Source: Streptomyces sp. QL37
GTDB taxonomy: Bacteria; Actinomycetota; Actinomycetes; Streptomycetales; Streptomycetaceae
Assembly (NCBI RefSeq): GCF_002941025.1
Contig: NZ_PTJS01000001.1
Span: 806,001-870,000 of the forward strand
Direction: 5' to 3'
Length of the DNA: 64,000 nt
The translations under genes were made by a program, and so were the position numbers. The notes beneath the pieces are model-generated. The model was not told the DNA's origin. It saw only the letters and a program-made list of their open reading frames with translations, and searched no databases. Below are positions 25,386-33,923 of the stretch, piece after piece (positions within the stretch are counted from its first letter, which is position 1; each line of letters opens with the position of its first letter).

Positions 25386-26072
25386 GTGTACGAACTCTTC
25401 AAGAACCTCGGCGCCTGGCTCGTCGGCGGCGAACAGTGGGCCGGGGCGGACGGCATCGGCCACCGCCTCGCCGAGCATCTCCAGTACTCACTGCTGGCCA
25501 CGCTCGTCGCCGCCGCCGTCGCACTGCCGATCGGCCTGCTCATAGGTCACACCGGGCGCGGCGCGTTCGTCGCCATCAACCTCTCCAGCTTCGGCCGGGC
25601 GCTGCCCACCGTCGGCCTCGTCGTGCTGGTCTTCCTCGCCAGCGGTCTGTCGATGTGGCCCGTCTACATCGCCCTTGTGGCGCTCGCCGTACCCTCCATC
25701 GTCACCAACACGTACGCGGGCATGACCGCCGTCGACCCGGAGGTGCGGGACGCTGCGCGCGGGCAGGGCATGCGCGGGCACCAGGTCCTCCTCCAGGTCG
25801 AACTCCCGCTCGCGCTCCCGCTGATCATGACCGGGCTGCGGCTCGCGCTCATCCAGGTCGTCGCGACGGCCACCATCGCCGCGTACGTCTCCTTCGGCGG
25901 GCTCGGCCGGTACGTCTTCGACGGGCTCGCCCAGCGCGACCTCGTACAGGTGCTCGGGGGCGCCGTGCTCGTGGCGGTCGTCGCCGTCGTACTCGATCTC
26001 ACGCTCTCCGCGCTCCAGCGCGCCCTTTTCCGTCATCGCCCCGCCAAGCCGGCCCAGGAGCAAGCACGATGA
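25386..26072 (+). CDS. Quaternary-amine ABC transporter permease 2 (OpuCD-like)
   Basis: This 228-residue protein starts at GTG 25386, 3 bp after the first permease. It has the permease EAA-type loop (DAARGQGMRGHQVLLQVELPLALPLIMTGLRLALIQ), FGRALPTVGLVVLVFLASG and YVSFGGLGRYVFDGL. It is homologous to permease 1 and presumably pairs with it as a heterodimer. Its stop overlaps the binding-protein start by 4 bp. Confidence 0.93.
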   Translation: MYELFKNLGAWLVGGEQWAGADGIGHRLAEHLQYSLLATLVAAAVALPIGLLIGHTGRGAFVAINLSSFGRALPTVGLVVLVFLASGLSMWPVYIALVALAVPSIVTNTYAGMTAVDPEVRDAARGQGMRGHQVLLQVELPLALPLIMTGLRLALIQVVATATIAAYVSFGGLGRYVFDGLAQRDLVQVLGGAVLVAVVAVVLDLTLSALQRALFRHRPAKPAQEQAR

Positions 26073-27004
26073 ACCGCAGAACTCTTCTCGGCGGGCTCTT
26101 CGCCGCCGCCTCCGTCCCCGCGCTCGCTGCCTGCGGCGGCGGGATCACCTCCCTCGACGGGCAGGGATCCGGCGGTGCAGGCGGAGGCTCCAGCAAGGGC
26201 GGTGTCACCATCGGCACCGCCAACTTCACCGAGAACCAGGTGCTCGGACACCTCTACGCGGCGGCGCTCGAAGCGGAGGGCGTGAAGACCACCGTCCGCC
26301 CCAACCTCGGCACCCGCGAGATCCTCATACCCGCCCTCGAGGGCGGCGACATCGACCTTCTGCCCGAGTACCAGGGGGCCCTGCTGCACTACCTCGACGC
26401 GGAGGCGAAGGCCACCGAGGAGGGCGAGATGCAGAACGCCCTCGCCATGTCCCTGCCGCGCGGCCTCCAGATCCTGCCCTACGGCATGGCGGAGGACTCC
26501 GACGCCTTCGTCGTCACCCGGGAGACCGCCGAGAAGTACGGCCTGAAGTCCCTCGCCGACCTCGCCGAGCACAACGGGAAGCTCGTCATCGGCGCGGCGC
26601 CGGAGGTCAAGAAGCGCACGGTGGGCGCGGTGGGACTCAAGGACGTGTACGGCGTGGAGTTCAAGGAGTTCAAGTCCCTCGACTCCTCGGGTCCGCTGGT
26701 CAAGGGCGCCCTGCGGAAGGGCGACGTCGACGTGGCGAACCTCTTCACCACGGACACCGACATAGCCGCCGAGCACTGGGTCGTCCTCACCGACCCGAAG
26801 AACCTCGTCCCCGGCCAGCACGTCGTCCCGCTGATCGCAGACCGCAAGGCCGACTCGACGGTCCGCAAGGCGCTCGCCCGGCTCGGCGGCACGCTGACGA
26901 CCGAGGACCTCACCGAGCTCAACCGCCTGGTGGACAAGGACAGGAAGGACCCCGAGGACGTCGCGAAGGACTGGGCGGCGAAGCACGGGATCAGGAAGAA
27001 GTAG
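26069..27004 (+). CDS. Quaternary-amine ABC transporter substrate-binding lipoprotein (OpuCC/ProX-like)
   Basis: This 311-residue lipoprotein begins MNRRTLLGGLFAAASVPALAAC, with a twin-arginine start and lipobox Cys22. A Gly/Ser linker follows, then the OpuAC-type domain: VTIGTANFTENQVLGHLYAAALEAEG, LLPEYQGALLHYL and AEDSDAFVVTRETAEKYGLKSLADLAEH. The family binds trimethylammonium compounds in an aromatic cage, and the same fold includes binding proteins for ergothioneine (EgtU). The actual ligand cannot be read from the sequence. It is the last gene of the coupled ABC operon. Confidence 0.92.
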   Translation: MNRRTLLGGLFAAASVPALAACGGGITSLDGQGSGGAGGGSSKGGVTIGTANFTENQVLGHLYAAALEAEGVKTTVRPNLGTREILIPALEGGDIDLLPEYQGALLHYLDAEAKATEEGEMQNALAMSLPRGLQILPYGMAEDSDAFVVTRETAEKYGLKSLADLAEHNGKLVIGAAPEVKKRTVGAVGLKDVYGVEFKEFKSLDSSGPLVKGALRKGDVDVANLFTTDTDIAAEHWVVLTDPKNLVPGQHVVPLIADRKADSTVRKALARLGGTLTTEDLTELNRLVDKDRKDPEDVAKDWAAKHGIRKK

Positions 27005-27058
27005 CCGCCGCCGGACCGAGCGGCAGGACACACCACCGAGAGGCCAGGTAGACGAGTC

Positions 27059-28468
27059 ATGGCAGCTGAAGACCTGGTGGAGCGGCGCTCCATCGACGTC
27101 GTCCCGGACGACGAACGGCACGGGACCGCGTTCAGTCAGTTCACCCTCTGGCTGGGCGCCAACCTCCAGATCACCGCGGTCGTCACGGGCGCACTCGCCG
27201 TCGTCTTCGGCGGCGACGTGGTGTGGTCGGCCGTCGGCCTGCTGCTCGGCAACCTCCTGGGCGGCGCCGTCATGGCCCTGCACTCCGCGCAGGGGCCGAA
27301 GCTCGGCCTGCCCCAGATGATCCAGTCGCGCGCCCAGTTCGGGGTGCGCGGCGCGGTCGTCCCCCTCCTCCTGGTCATCCTCATGTACGTGGGCTTCTTC
27401 GCGAGCGGCAGTGTCCTCGCCGGACAGGCGACCGCCGAGCTCACGCACACCGACGACACCACCGGCATCGTCGTCTTCGCCCTCGTGACGGCCGTGACGG
27501 CGGCGGTCGGCTACCGGGTGATCCACGTCCTGGGGCGGGTGGCCAGCGTGGTCTGCGCGCTCGCGTTCATCTACCTGGGCATCCGCCTGCTGGATCGTGC
27601 GGACCTGTCGGCGCTGCTCGGTGACGCGCGTTTCGACCTGCCGATGTTCCTGCTCGCGGTGTCGCTCTCGGCGTCCTGGCAACTCGCCTTCGGGCCGTAC
27701 GTCGCGGACTACTCGCGCTATCTGCCGCGTACGACGTCGGGGCGGGTGACGTTCTGGTGGACCCTTTCGGGATCTGCCGTCGGCTCGCAGTGGTCGATGA
27801 CCTTCGGCGTTCTCGTGGCGGCGAGCGCGGGTGAGGCGTTCCTGGTCAACCAGGTCGGTTACGTGGTCGGTCTGGGCGGCACGGGTCTGGTCGCGTCGTT
27901 CCTGTACTTCGTGATCGCGCTCGGCAAGCTGACCATCAACGTGCTGAACACCTACGGCGGCTTCATGTCGATGGTGACCAGCGTCAGCGGGTTCCGCGGC
28001 CAGAAGACGCTCTCGCAGCGCGGCAGGACCGCGTACATCGCGCTGATCATGGTGGCGGGGACGGTGGTGGCGCTCCTGGGCAAGGACAGCTTCCTGACGT
28101 CCTTCAAGGACTTCCTGCTGTTCCTGCTGACGTTCTTCACGCCGTGGTCGGCGATCAACCTGGTCGACTACTACCTGATCTCACGGGAGCGGTACGACAT
28201 ACCGGCGCTGTCCGACCCCGAGGGCCGCTACGGCGCCTGGCGCTGGGACGCTCTCGGGGTCTACGCGGTGGGAATCCTCGCCCAGCTGCCCTTCCTCGTC
28301 ACGCACTTCTATACGGGACCGCTGGCGGATCCGCTGGGCGGTGCGGACATCTCCTGGATCGTGGGCCTGGCGGTCCCGGCGGCGCTGTACTGGCTGCTGG
28401 CACGCCGGAACACGGCCCACGTCCCGGAGGAGACGCTGTACACCCTGGTCCCTCCGCAGAAGCCCTGA
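27059..28468 (+). CDS. NCS1-family purine/cytosine-type permease
   Basis: This 469-residue integral membrane protein has about 12 helices. It begins with the soluble stretch VERRSIDVVPDDERHGTAFSQFTLWLGANLQITAVVTG, typical of NCS1 permeases (cytosine, purine, allantoin, hydantoin symporters). Other matches are PQMIQSRAQFGVRGA, YVADYSRYLPRTTS and FFTPWSAINLVDYYL. It follows the ABC operon by 54 bp and is probably co-transcribed. The combination of a betaine-type ABC importer with a nucleobase-type symporter suggests two N-containing substrates or a substrate/product pair. Confidence 0.92.
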   Translation: MAAEDLVERRSIDVVPDDERHGTAFSQFTLWLGANLQITAVVTGALAVVFGGDVVWSAVGLLLGNLLGGAVMALHSAQGPKLGLPQMIQSRAQFGVRGAVVPLLLVILMYVGFFASGSVLAGQATAELTHTDDTTGIVVFALVTAVTAAVGYRVIHVLGRVASVVCALAFIYLGIRLLDRADLSALLGDARFDLPMFLLAVSLSASWQLAFGPYVADYSRYLPRTTSGRVTFWWTLSGSAVGSQWSMTFGVLVAASAGEAFLVNQVGYVVGLGGTGLVASFLYFVIALGKLTINVLNTYGGFMSMVTSVSGFRGQKTLSQRGRTAYIALIMVAGTVVALLGKDSFLTSFKDFLLFLLTFFTPWSAINLVDYYLISRERYDIPALSDPEGRYGAWRWDALGVYAVGILAQLPFLVTHFYTGPLADPLGGADISWIVGLAVPAALYWLLARRNTAHVPEETLYTLVPPQKP

Positions 28469-28495
28469 GCCCGGAAGCCACCGGCCGCCGGTCCC

Positions 28496-29086
28496 TCAGC
28501 CAAGGGCGGTCCCGCGCTCCTTCTCGGCACCGCCGCTCCCCTCGCCCGCGAGGACCGCGCTCGCGACAACCCCGAAAAGGCGATCCGCGCGCGGCGCGAG
28601 CGAGGGCTGATCGCCGAGCCAGGCGAGCGCCGCCACCAGCGCGAACAGGTCGGCGCCGTCGATGTCGGTCCGCGCCACGCCCGCGGCCTGGGCGCGGGTG
28701 AGGAGCCGCGCTCCGGCCGCGCGCAGGGTGACGCACGAAGCATGGAGTGCGGACTCGGCGTCCTCGATGGCGGCCGCCATCAGCACGGTCACGCCCCGGT
28801 ACTCGGTCGTCCACGCGACGCAGCCGCGCAGCCACGAGACGAGAGCGTCCGCCGGGGAGCTCGACGTCTCCAGCCCGGCCGCCCGCGCCGTCAGCTCGTC
28901 GAAGCTCGTGCGGAGCAGGGCCTCGAGCAGTGCCTCTCGCGTCGGGAAGTGACGCAGCAGTGTGGCGAGCCCGACATCCGCCCTGCGTGCGATGTCGCGC
29001 AGGGACACGTCGACGCCTTGTTCGGCGATGGCGTCACCCGCGACTGCGAGCAAGTGGTCGCGGTTCTTCCTGGCGTCGGCCCGCAT
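28496..29086 (-). CDS. TetR/AcrR-family regulator
   Basis: This 196-residue protein starts at ATG 29086, with AAGGGGAAACAG upstream; an extended in-frame start would run through the operators and is rejected. The helix-turn-helix is NRDHLLAVAGDAIAEQGVDVSLRDIARRADVGLATLLRHFPTREALLEAL. It is divergent from an MDR oxidoreductase, with three evenly spaced palindromes between them, so it is very likely the repressor of both genes. Convergent with the NCS1 permease. Confidence 0.92.
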   Translation of the reverse strand: MRADARKNRDHLLAVAGDAIAEQGVDVSLRDIARRADVGLATLLRHFPTREALLEALLRTSFDELTARAAGLETSSSPADALVSWLRGCVAWTTEYRGVTVLMAAAIEDAESALHASCVTLRAAGARLLTRAQAAGVARTDIDGADLFALVAALAWLGDQPSLAPRADRLFGVVASAVLAGEGSGGAEKERGTALG

Positions 29087-29106
29087 CTGTTTCCCCTTGA
29101 CTGTCC

Positions 29107-29161
29107 GGATCAGCGATCCATATATTCGGACCAGTGATCCGTTTATTCGGATCGCTGGTCC
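29107..29161. promoter_or_regulatory. Three tandem 13-bp TetR operators at 21-bp spacing
   Basis: Imperfect palindromes GGATCAGCGATCC (29107-29119), GGACCAGTGATCC (29128-29140) and GGATCGCTGGTCC (29149-29161) are separated by AT-rich linkers, giving an exact 21-bp period (two helical turns). They occupy the promoter region between the TetR gene and the MDR gene and would place three repressor dimers on the same face of the helix. Confidence 0.85.
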
Positions 29162-29198
29162 GGATAAGCCTATCCCGCAGCGCGGGCAGGAGAATACG

Positions 29199-30209
29199 AT
29201 GCCGACACACACGATGAGGGCGGTCCGGCTCCATGAGCACGGCGGCCCCGAGGTCCTTCGCTACGACGAGGTGCCGGTTCCCGAACCGGGGCCGGGTGAG
29301 GTGCTCGTCCGCGTGCACGCGGTCGGCGTCAATCCGCCGGACTGGTACCTGCGCGACGGGATGTCCAACCTGCCTCCGGAGACGAGGCCGACGTTCGGCC
29401 TTCCCGTGATCCCGGGGACGGACCTGTCGGGCGTCGTCGCGGCCGTCGCCGCGGACGTGGACGGCTTCTCCGTGGGCGACGAGGTCTTCGGCCTCCTCCG
29501 CTTCCCCGGCTTCGGCGGCAGCACGTACGCCGAGTACGTGGCCGCTCCCGTGTCGGACCTCGCCCGCAAGCCGGCCGGTATCGATCACGTGCACGCCGCA
29601 GGAGCTCCGATGGCCGGGCTCACCGCATGGCAGTTCCTGATCGAGCTCGGACACGATCACCCCTCGCCCTTCCAGGCGGCGCGGCATCGTCCGGTGCCAC
29701 TCGGCGACGGCGTCACGGTGCTGGTCAACGGTGCGGCGGGCGGCGTGGGGCACTTGGCACTGCAACTCGCCAAGTGGCAGGGCGCGCGCGTCATCGCCGT
29801 GGCATCGGGCGCGCACGAATCGTTCCTGCGCGAGCTCGGCGCCGACGAGTTCATCGACTACACCAGGGACCGCCCCGAGGATCTCGTACGCGACGTCGAC
29901 CTCGTCCTGGACACCGTGGGCGGCCCTCACAGCAACCGTTTCCTGCGCACGCTCAAGCGCGGCGGGTCCCAGTTCCCGGTGTTCTTCGGCGAGTTCGACG
30001 ACGAGGAGACCGCGAAGCTGGGCGTCACGGTCACGGGGACCCAGGTCCGCTCCGACGGAGCGCAGCTCGCCGAGTTGGGGCGTCTGCTCGACACGGGCAC
30101 GGTCCGCGTCGCGATCGACAGCACGTTTCCGCTGGCGGAGGCCCGGGCCGCACACGAACGCGCCGCCAGGGGACATATCCAGGGCAAGATCGTGCTCACG
30201 GTCGGCTGA
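29199..30209 (+). CDS. Zinc-independent MDR oxidoreductase (quinone reductase-like)
   Basis: This 336-residue protein starts at ATG 29199 after CAGGAGAA. The N-terminal half has MRAVRLHEHGGPEVLRYDEVPVPEPGPGEVLVRVHAVGVNPPDWYLRDG and the Rossmann half VLVNGAAGGVGHLALQLAKWQGARVIAVASG, ending HIQGKIVLTV. The zinc cysteines are absent. The family reduces quinones or enones with NADPH. Expression is probably released from the divergent TetR repressor by an inducer related to the substrate. Confidence 0.9.
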   Translation: MPTHTMRAVRLHEHGGPEVLRYDEVPVPEPGPGEVLVRVHAVGVNPPDWYLRDGMSNLPPETRPTFGLPVIPGTDLSGVVAAVAADVDGFSVGDEVFGLLRFPGFGGSTYAEYVAAPVSDLARKPAGIDHVHAAGAPMAGLTAWQFLIELGHDHPSPFQAARHRPVPLGDGVTVLVNGAAGGVGHLALQLAKWQGARVIAVASGAHESFLRELGADEFIDYTRDRPEDLVRDVDLVLDTVGGPHSNRFLRTLKRGGSQFPVFFGEFDDEETAKLGVTVTGTQVRSDGAQLAELGRLLDTGTVRVAIDSTFPLAEARAAHERAARGHIQGKIVLTVG

Positions 30210-30319
30210 CCCTCGCGCCAGGACCCTTCTCGAATCCGTCCACCGGTCCCGGCAACCTATTCCGTGCCTGCTGCCACTGGATGTCGACGATTCCTCGACG
30301 AACCCACGGAGAAGGCCGG

Positions 30320-31168
30320 ATGAACCGTACAGCCACGGTCAGCAGCACCAGCCGCAGACATCTGCTCCTCGGCGCCGCGGGCGCGCTCGGCGCCGGCGTC
30401 GTGGGCGCGCTGGGCGTTCCCGGCACCGCAGCCGCCGTCGCCTCGTCCACGCCCGGCGGAAGACGCGCGGCGGCGACCGGCACCGTGTACATCGCGAGCG
30501 ACTCCACCGCGCAGACGTACAACTCGGGCTACTACCCGCAGGCCGGGTGGGGCCAGAAGCTCTCCTCGTACTTCACTTCGAACATCACCGTCGTCAACCG
30601 CGCGATCGGCGGCCGCAGTTCGCGGTCGTTCATCGAGCAGGGGCGGCTGGCCGCGATCCACGACGTGATCGGACCCGGCGACCACCTCTTCGTGCAGTTC
30701 GGGCACAACGACGCGACCGTCGGCAATGCCGAGCGCTACACGCCGCCCGCCGACTACAAGGAGTACCTGCGCAACGACTACATCCGCGCGACCCGGGCCC
30801 TGGGCGCCACACCGGTCGTGGTGACGCCGGTGTCACGGCGCTCCTACAACGCCTCCACCGGGAAGTTCAACGTCTCGTTCCCCGCCTACGTGGACGCCGC
30901 GAAGGCGGTGGCACGGGAGGAGGGGGCCCCGCTGGTCGACCTCTCGGCGGCCAGCCGTACCTACCTCGACGGGATCGGGGTGGAGGCGTCCAAGGGGATC
31001 TTCCTGTGGCTGAACGCCGGGCAGTACGCGAACTTCCCCGACGGTGTCCAGGACGACACACACTTCCAGGAGCGAGGAGCCGTCGAGATGGCCCGTCTCG
31101 TGTCGAGGGCCGTGGCGGGGCTGGGACTGCCCCTCTCGGGAGAGGTGGTACCCGTGCCCACGCGCTGA
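30320..31168 (+). CDS. Secreted SGNH hydrolase, rhamnogalacturonan acetylesterase-like
   Basis: This 282-residue protein has a Tat-type signal (SRRHLLLGAAGALGAGVVGALGVPGTAAA). The SGNH blocks are visible: block I IASDSTAQTY, block II AIGGRSSRSF, block III QFGHNDA, block V DDTHF supplying the catalytic Asp and His. Spacing and sequence match rhamnogalacturonan acetylesterases, which deacetylate pectin side chains outside the cell. The start ATG 30320 follows GGAGAAGG. It is a single-gene unit. Confidence 0.9.
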   Translation: MNRTATVSSTSRRHLLLGAAGALGAGVVGALGVPGTAAAVASSTPGGRRAAATGTVYIASDSTAQTYNSGYYPQAGWGQKLSSYFTSNITVVNRAIGGRSSRSFIEQGRLAAIHDVIGPGDHLFVQFGHNDATVGNAERYTPPADYKEYLRNDYIRATRALGATPVVVTPVSRRSYNASTGKFNVSFPAYVDAAKAVAREEGAPLVDLSAASRTYLDGIGVEASKGIFLWLNAGQYANFPDGVQDDTHFQERGAVEMARLVSRAVAGLGLPLSGEVVPVPTR

Positions 31169-31281
31169 GGCAGGGCCGCCCTGGCATCCTCCGCGGACCG
31201 CCGGCGCGCCGGGCGGGCGTCGTCGGCACGCTTGGGACCAGGAGCACGGCAACGGGTGGGCGGCAGCGCGTTCGCGTGTTG

Positions 31282-31743
31282 TCAGCCCCGGCGCTCCGTT
31301 GCCGCCTGCGGTGGCCGGTGGGCAGCCGCCAGAGCGTTGCGGACAGCGAGACGGCCGGCCTGCAGGAACGCGCGCGGGTGGGAATCGACCGGGTGGAAGC
31401 GCATGCGCCGCAGGACGACCGCTGCCGCCGGAGACAACTCCGCCCCTGGCCGAGTGAGTTCGTCGCGGATTCCCGCCTCGACAGCGGCCCGGCACTCGGC
31501 CTGCCACTCCGGATCGTCGTCGCCGTCGACGGCCAGATCAGCGGCGGTTTCGAACACGACGCCCGCCTCCCACGGCTCGAAGTCCACAGTGACCTCCGCG
31601 AAGTCGGAAGGACAGCTTGCCTGCCGCGCGTGCACGGCCCGGACACCCCGGATCGGGTGCGGCGGGAATGTTCCGGTGTCGGATTCCACGGGGCCACGAC
31701 AGCCGGGGGGTCGGGGCGGAAGCCGCGCCGGCGCAGTTCGCAC
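31282..31743 (-). CDS. Stand-alone EF-G domain IV-like protein
   Basis: This 153-residue protein starts at GTG 31743, overlapping the macro-domain stop by 1 nt. From about residue 38 it resembles translation factor EF-G domain IV. HARQAS..AEVTVDFEPWEAGVVFE corresponds to the EF-G strand region HAKQSGG..V.I.. EP..GY.F. ECRAAVEAGIRDEL corresponds to PAV..GI.E.L. FHPVDSHPRAFLQAGRLAVRNALAAA corresponds to YH.VDSSE.AFK.AA..AF. No GTPase domain is present. In EF-G this domain enters the ribosomal A site; the role of an isolated copy is unknown. The first 35 residues are Pro/Arg-rich and the true start may be later. Confidence 0.7.
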   Translation of the reverse strand: MRTAPARLPPRPPGCRGPVESDTGTFPPHPIRGVRAVHARQASCPSDFAEVTVDFEPWEAGVVFETAADLAVDGDDDPEWQAECRAAVEAGIRDELTRPGAELSPAAAVVLRRMRFHPVDSHPRAFLQAGRLAVRNALAAAHRPPQAATERRG

Positions 31744-32267
31744 TATTCCTCGAGCGCCTGGTCGAAACGGGCGTACGCCTCCTCGTCGAAGAGCACGAAC
31801 CGGACCTCCGCGATCGGTGGGAGAGCTGCCTCACGGACCGTACGCACGGCGATCCGGGCCCCGTCGTCGAGCGGCCAGCCGTAGATGCCCGTCGAGATCG
31901 CCGGAAAGGCGACCGTCCGGGCGCGCAGCTCCGACGCCACCCGCAGGGACTCCCGGTAGCAGGAGGCCAGCAGCGCGGACCGGTCCTCGGTGCTCGACCA
32001 GACCGGACCCACCGTGTGGACGACATGCCCCGCATGCAGCCGGCCGGCCGTCGTCGCCACCGCCTGCCCGGTGGGCAGTCCCTTGCCGTAGTGCGAGGCC
32101 CGCAGGTCACGGCAGGCGGCGAGGATCTCGGGCCCGCCCCGCCGGTGGATCGCGCCGTCCACCCCGCCCCCGCCGAGAAGTGAGGAGTTGGCGGCGTTGA
32201 CCAGGACGTCGGCGTGCTGCTCTGTGATGTCCCCGCGTACGAGGGTGATCGTCGGTCGTGTCGTCAT
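31743..32267 (-). CDS. Macro-domain protein (O-acetyl-ADP-ribose deacetylase-like)
   Basis: This 174-residue single macro domain has ITLVRGDITEQHADVLVNAANSSLLGGGGVDGAIHRRGG (ADP-ribose pocket and catalytic loop) and FPAISTGIYGWPLDDGARIAV (phosphate loop). It matches the MacroD/YmdB class that hydrolyses O-acetyl-ADP-ribose or removes ADP-ribose from acidic residues or nucleic acids. It is translationally coupled to the EF-G domain IV-like protein. Confidence 0.93.
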   Translation of the reverse strand: MTTRPTITLVRGDITEQHADVLVNAANSSLLGGGGVDGAIHRRGGPEILAACRDLRASHYGKGLPTGQAVATTAGRLHAGHVVHTVGPVWSSTEDRSALLASCYRESLRVASELRARTVAFPAISTGIYGWPLDDGARIAVRTVREAALPPIAEVRFVLFDEEAYARFDQALEE

Positions 32268-32371
32268 GCGGCCATACTGCCGCCTCTCAGGGAGGGTTGC
32301 GGGCCACGGCCGTCGCAGCCATCACCGGTGCACGGCTCCGTTCGCGGCACTCGGCGAGGCAGGTCACCCGG

Positions 32372-33619
32372 TCACCCGGCCCACTCGTGGCGGTCGCCCG
32401 TCACCTCGGTGCGCCGGGGCCGGGATGCGGTGGTGGGCGAGAGCGCCGCGGCGACGAGCGTGAGCAGCAGGACCGGGACCATCGCGGCGCGCAGACCGTG
32501 GTGCTCGCCGAGGAAGCCGAGCGAAGGCGGTCCGGCCAGCAGAGCGACGTAGCCGATCCGGGAGGTCAGGGCGACTCGGCCGGTGGTGTCCGGGCCGGAC
32601 TCGCCGGCTGCGGAGAGGGCCAGCGGGAAGCCGAGGGAGGTGCCGAGCCCCCAGAGCAGCACGGCACAGCCGGCTGCTGCCGGGGAGTCCACGAAGGACA
32701 CCAGCGCGATGCCGGCGGCGGTCAGCAGTGCGCCGCCGCCGAGCACCGCGGGACGGCCGACCCGGGCCACGACGGGACCGCCGGCGAAGCGGCCCGCCGC
32801 CATGGTGGCGGCGAAACCCGCGTACACCAACGAACCGAGGCCGGAGGGCATGTTGTGGCCGTCGACCATCAGCAGCGGCAGCCAGTCGGTCGCGGCGCCC
32901 TCGGCCAGTGTCATACCGAGCACCACACCGCCGATCATCAGCAGGCGTGGATCGAGGTACAGCCGGCGTTCCCGGGCCTCCGCGGTGGTGTCGGGGGTGT
33001 CGGTCGCCACCCCGGTGTCCGCGGTCCCGGGGCGACCGATGCCGGGACGCAGCCCTGGCACCGCGCAGGCGAACATCCCGACCACGAGGAGCAGCACGGC
33101 CGCCAGGTGCCAGGGAACCGGGAAGCCGGCCGCGGCGCCGGCCACCCCGAGGCCTGCCCCCACCAAGGTGCCGAGGCTGTAGCAACCGTGCAGGGCGGGC
33201 AACACGGGCCGGGCGAGCTCCCGCTCCACGACGGCACCGTCGACGTTGCTGGCGACCTCCGAGAGGCCGACACCGGCACCGATGAGCAGCAGGCCGAAGG
33301 CCACCGACGGCGCCGAGGACACCATCGCGCCCAGGGCCATCACTCCCACACCGGCCAGCACGAGACACATGCCGGTGACGATGACGGGGCGGGTCGAGAA
33401 CCGCGCGACCAGGGCGCCTGCGACCAGGATGCCGATCATCGAGCCGATCGACATGCCGAAGAGCACCAGACCCATCTCGGCGGTGGAGGCACCGAGCCGG
33501 TCCCGGACGTCGGGGGTCCGGGTCACCCAGGTGGCGAGCGACAGGCCGGGTATCGCGAAGCAGAGTTGCAGGGCCCTGCGGTGGCGACGGATCAGCTGGT
33601 CCGGAGGGGTGGGCTCCAT
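32372..33619 (-). CDS. MFS transporter, YbjJ-like
   Basis: This 415-residue protein has 12 predicted helices. The loop after helix 2 is GALVARFSTRPVIVTG. Helices such as SVAFGLLLIGAGVGLSEVASNVDGAVVE and LPALHGCYSLGTLVGAGLG resemble the YbjJ/fucose-permease-like branch of the major facilitator superfamily. A hydrophilic central loop with TADTGVATDTPDTTAEARER separates the two halves. Substrate unknown. It is a single minus-strand gene 104 bp beyond the macro-domain start. Confidence 0.88.
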   Translation of the reverse strand: MEPTPPDQLIRRHRRALQLCFAIPGLSLATWVTRTPDVRDRLGASTAEMGLVLFGMSIGSMIGILVAGALVARFSTRPVIVTGMCLVLAGVGVMALGAMVSSAPSVAFGLLLIGAGVGLSEVASNVDGAVVERELARPVLPALHGCYSLGTLVGAGLGVAGAAAGFPVPWHLAAVLLLVVGMFACAVPGLRPGIGRPGTADTGVATDTPDTTAEARERRLYLDPRLLMIGGVVLGMTLAEGAATDWLPLLMVDGHNMPSGLGSLVYAGFAATMAAGRFAGGPVVARVGRPAVLGGGALLTAAGIALVSFVDSPAAAGCAVLLWGLGTSLGFPLALSAAGESGPDTTGRVALTSRIGYVALLAGPPSLGFLGEHHGLRAAMVPVLLLTLVAAALSPTTASRPRRTEVTGDRHEWAG

Positions 33620-33923
33620 GAGGGCGGGACTCCGTGGCAGGACGGCAAGGGCAACCCCCGTACCCTAACCACGCCTCACCCGGTCTTGTGTTCGGGGCGG
33701 AAGCAGGCGTGACGGTCGGCTCGGAGGTCTTCGGCGCCCGGGCAGTGGCGCCGAAGTCCGCTCAGCACACGCTCGTCGGCGGCCCTGACGTGCCGGCACG
33801 AACTGTCCACTTCGGTCAGGACGACAACCGCCACGTGCCCGGCGTACCCACAGGCTGCCGCGTCGATCGGCCGGGGACCGGGGCCGTCGGCGACAGCAGC
33901 GGGCCTCTGCCCAGGGCGCCCGT
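33620..33923. other. Intergenic region with a possible small cysteine-containing ORF
   Basis: About 300 bp between the MFS and lipoprotein genes. On the minus strand, ending at 33676, is the protein-like stretch ACGYAGHVAVVVLTEVDSSC followed by CRHVRAADERVLSGLRRHC. It has no clear ribosome-binding site or start, overlaps the lipoprotein 3' end and matches no family I know. It could be a small gene or a remnant. Confidence 0.3.

Noticed and set aside
28496..29212. Longer start for the TetR gene at 29212
   Set aside because: It would translate through all three operators; the ATG at 29086 begins with a normal TetR N-terminus and has a ribosome-binding site.
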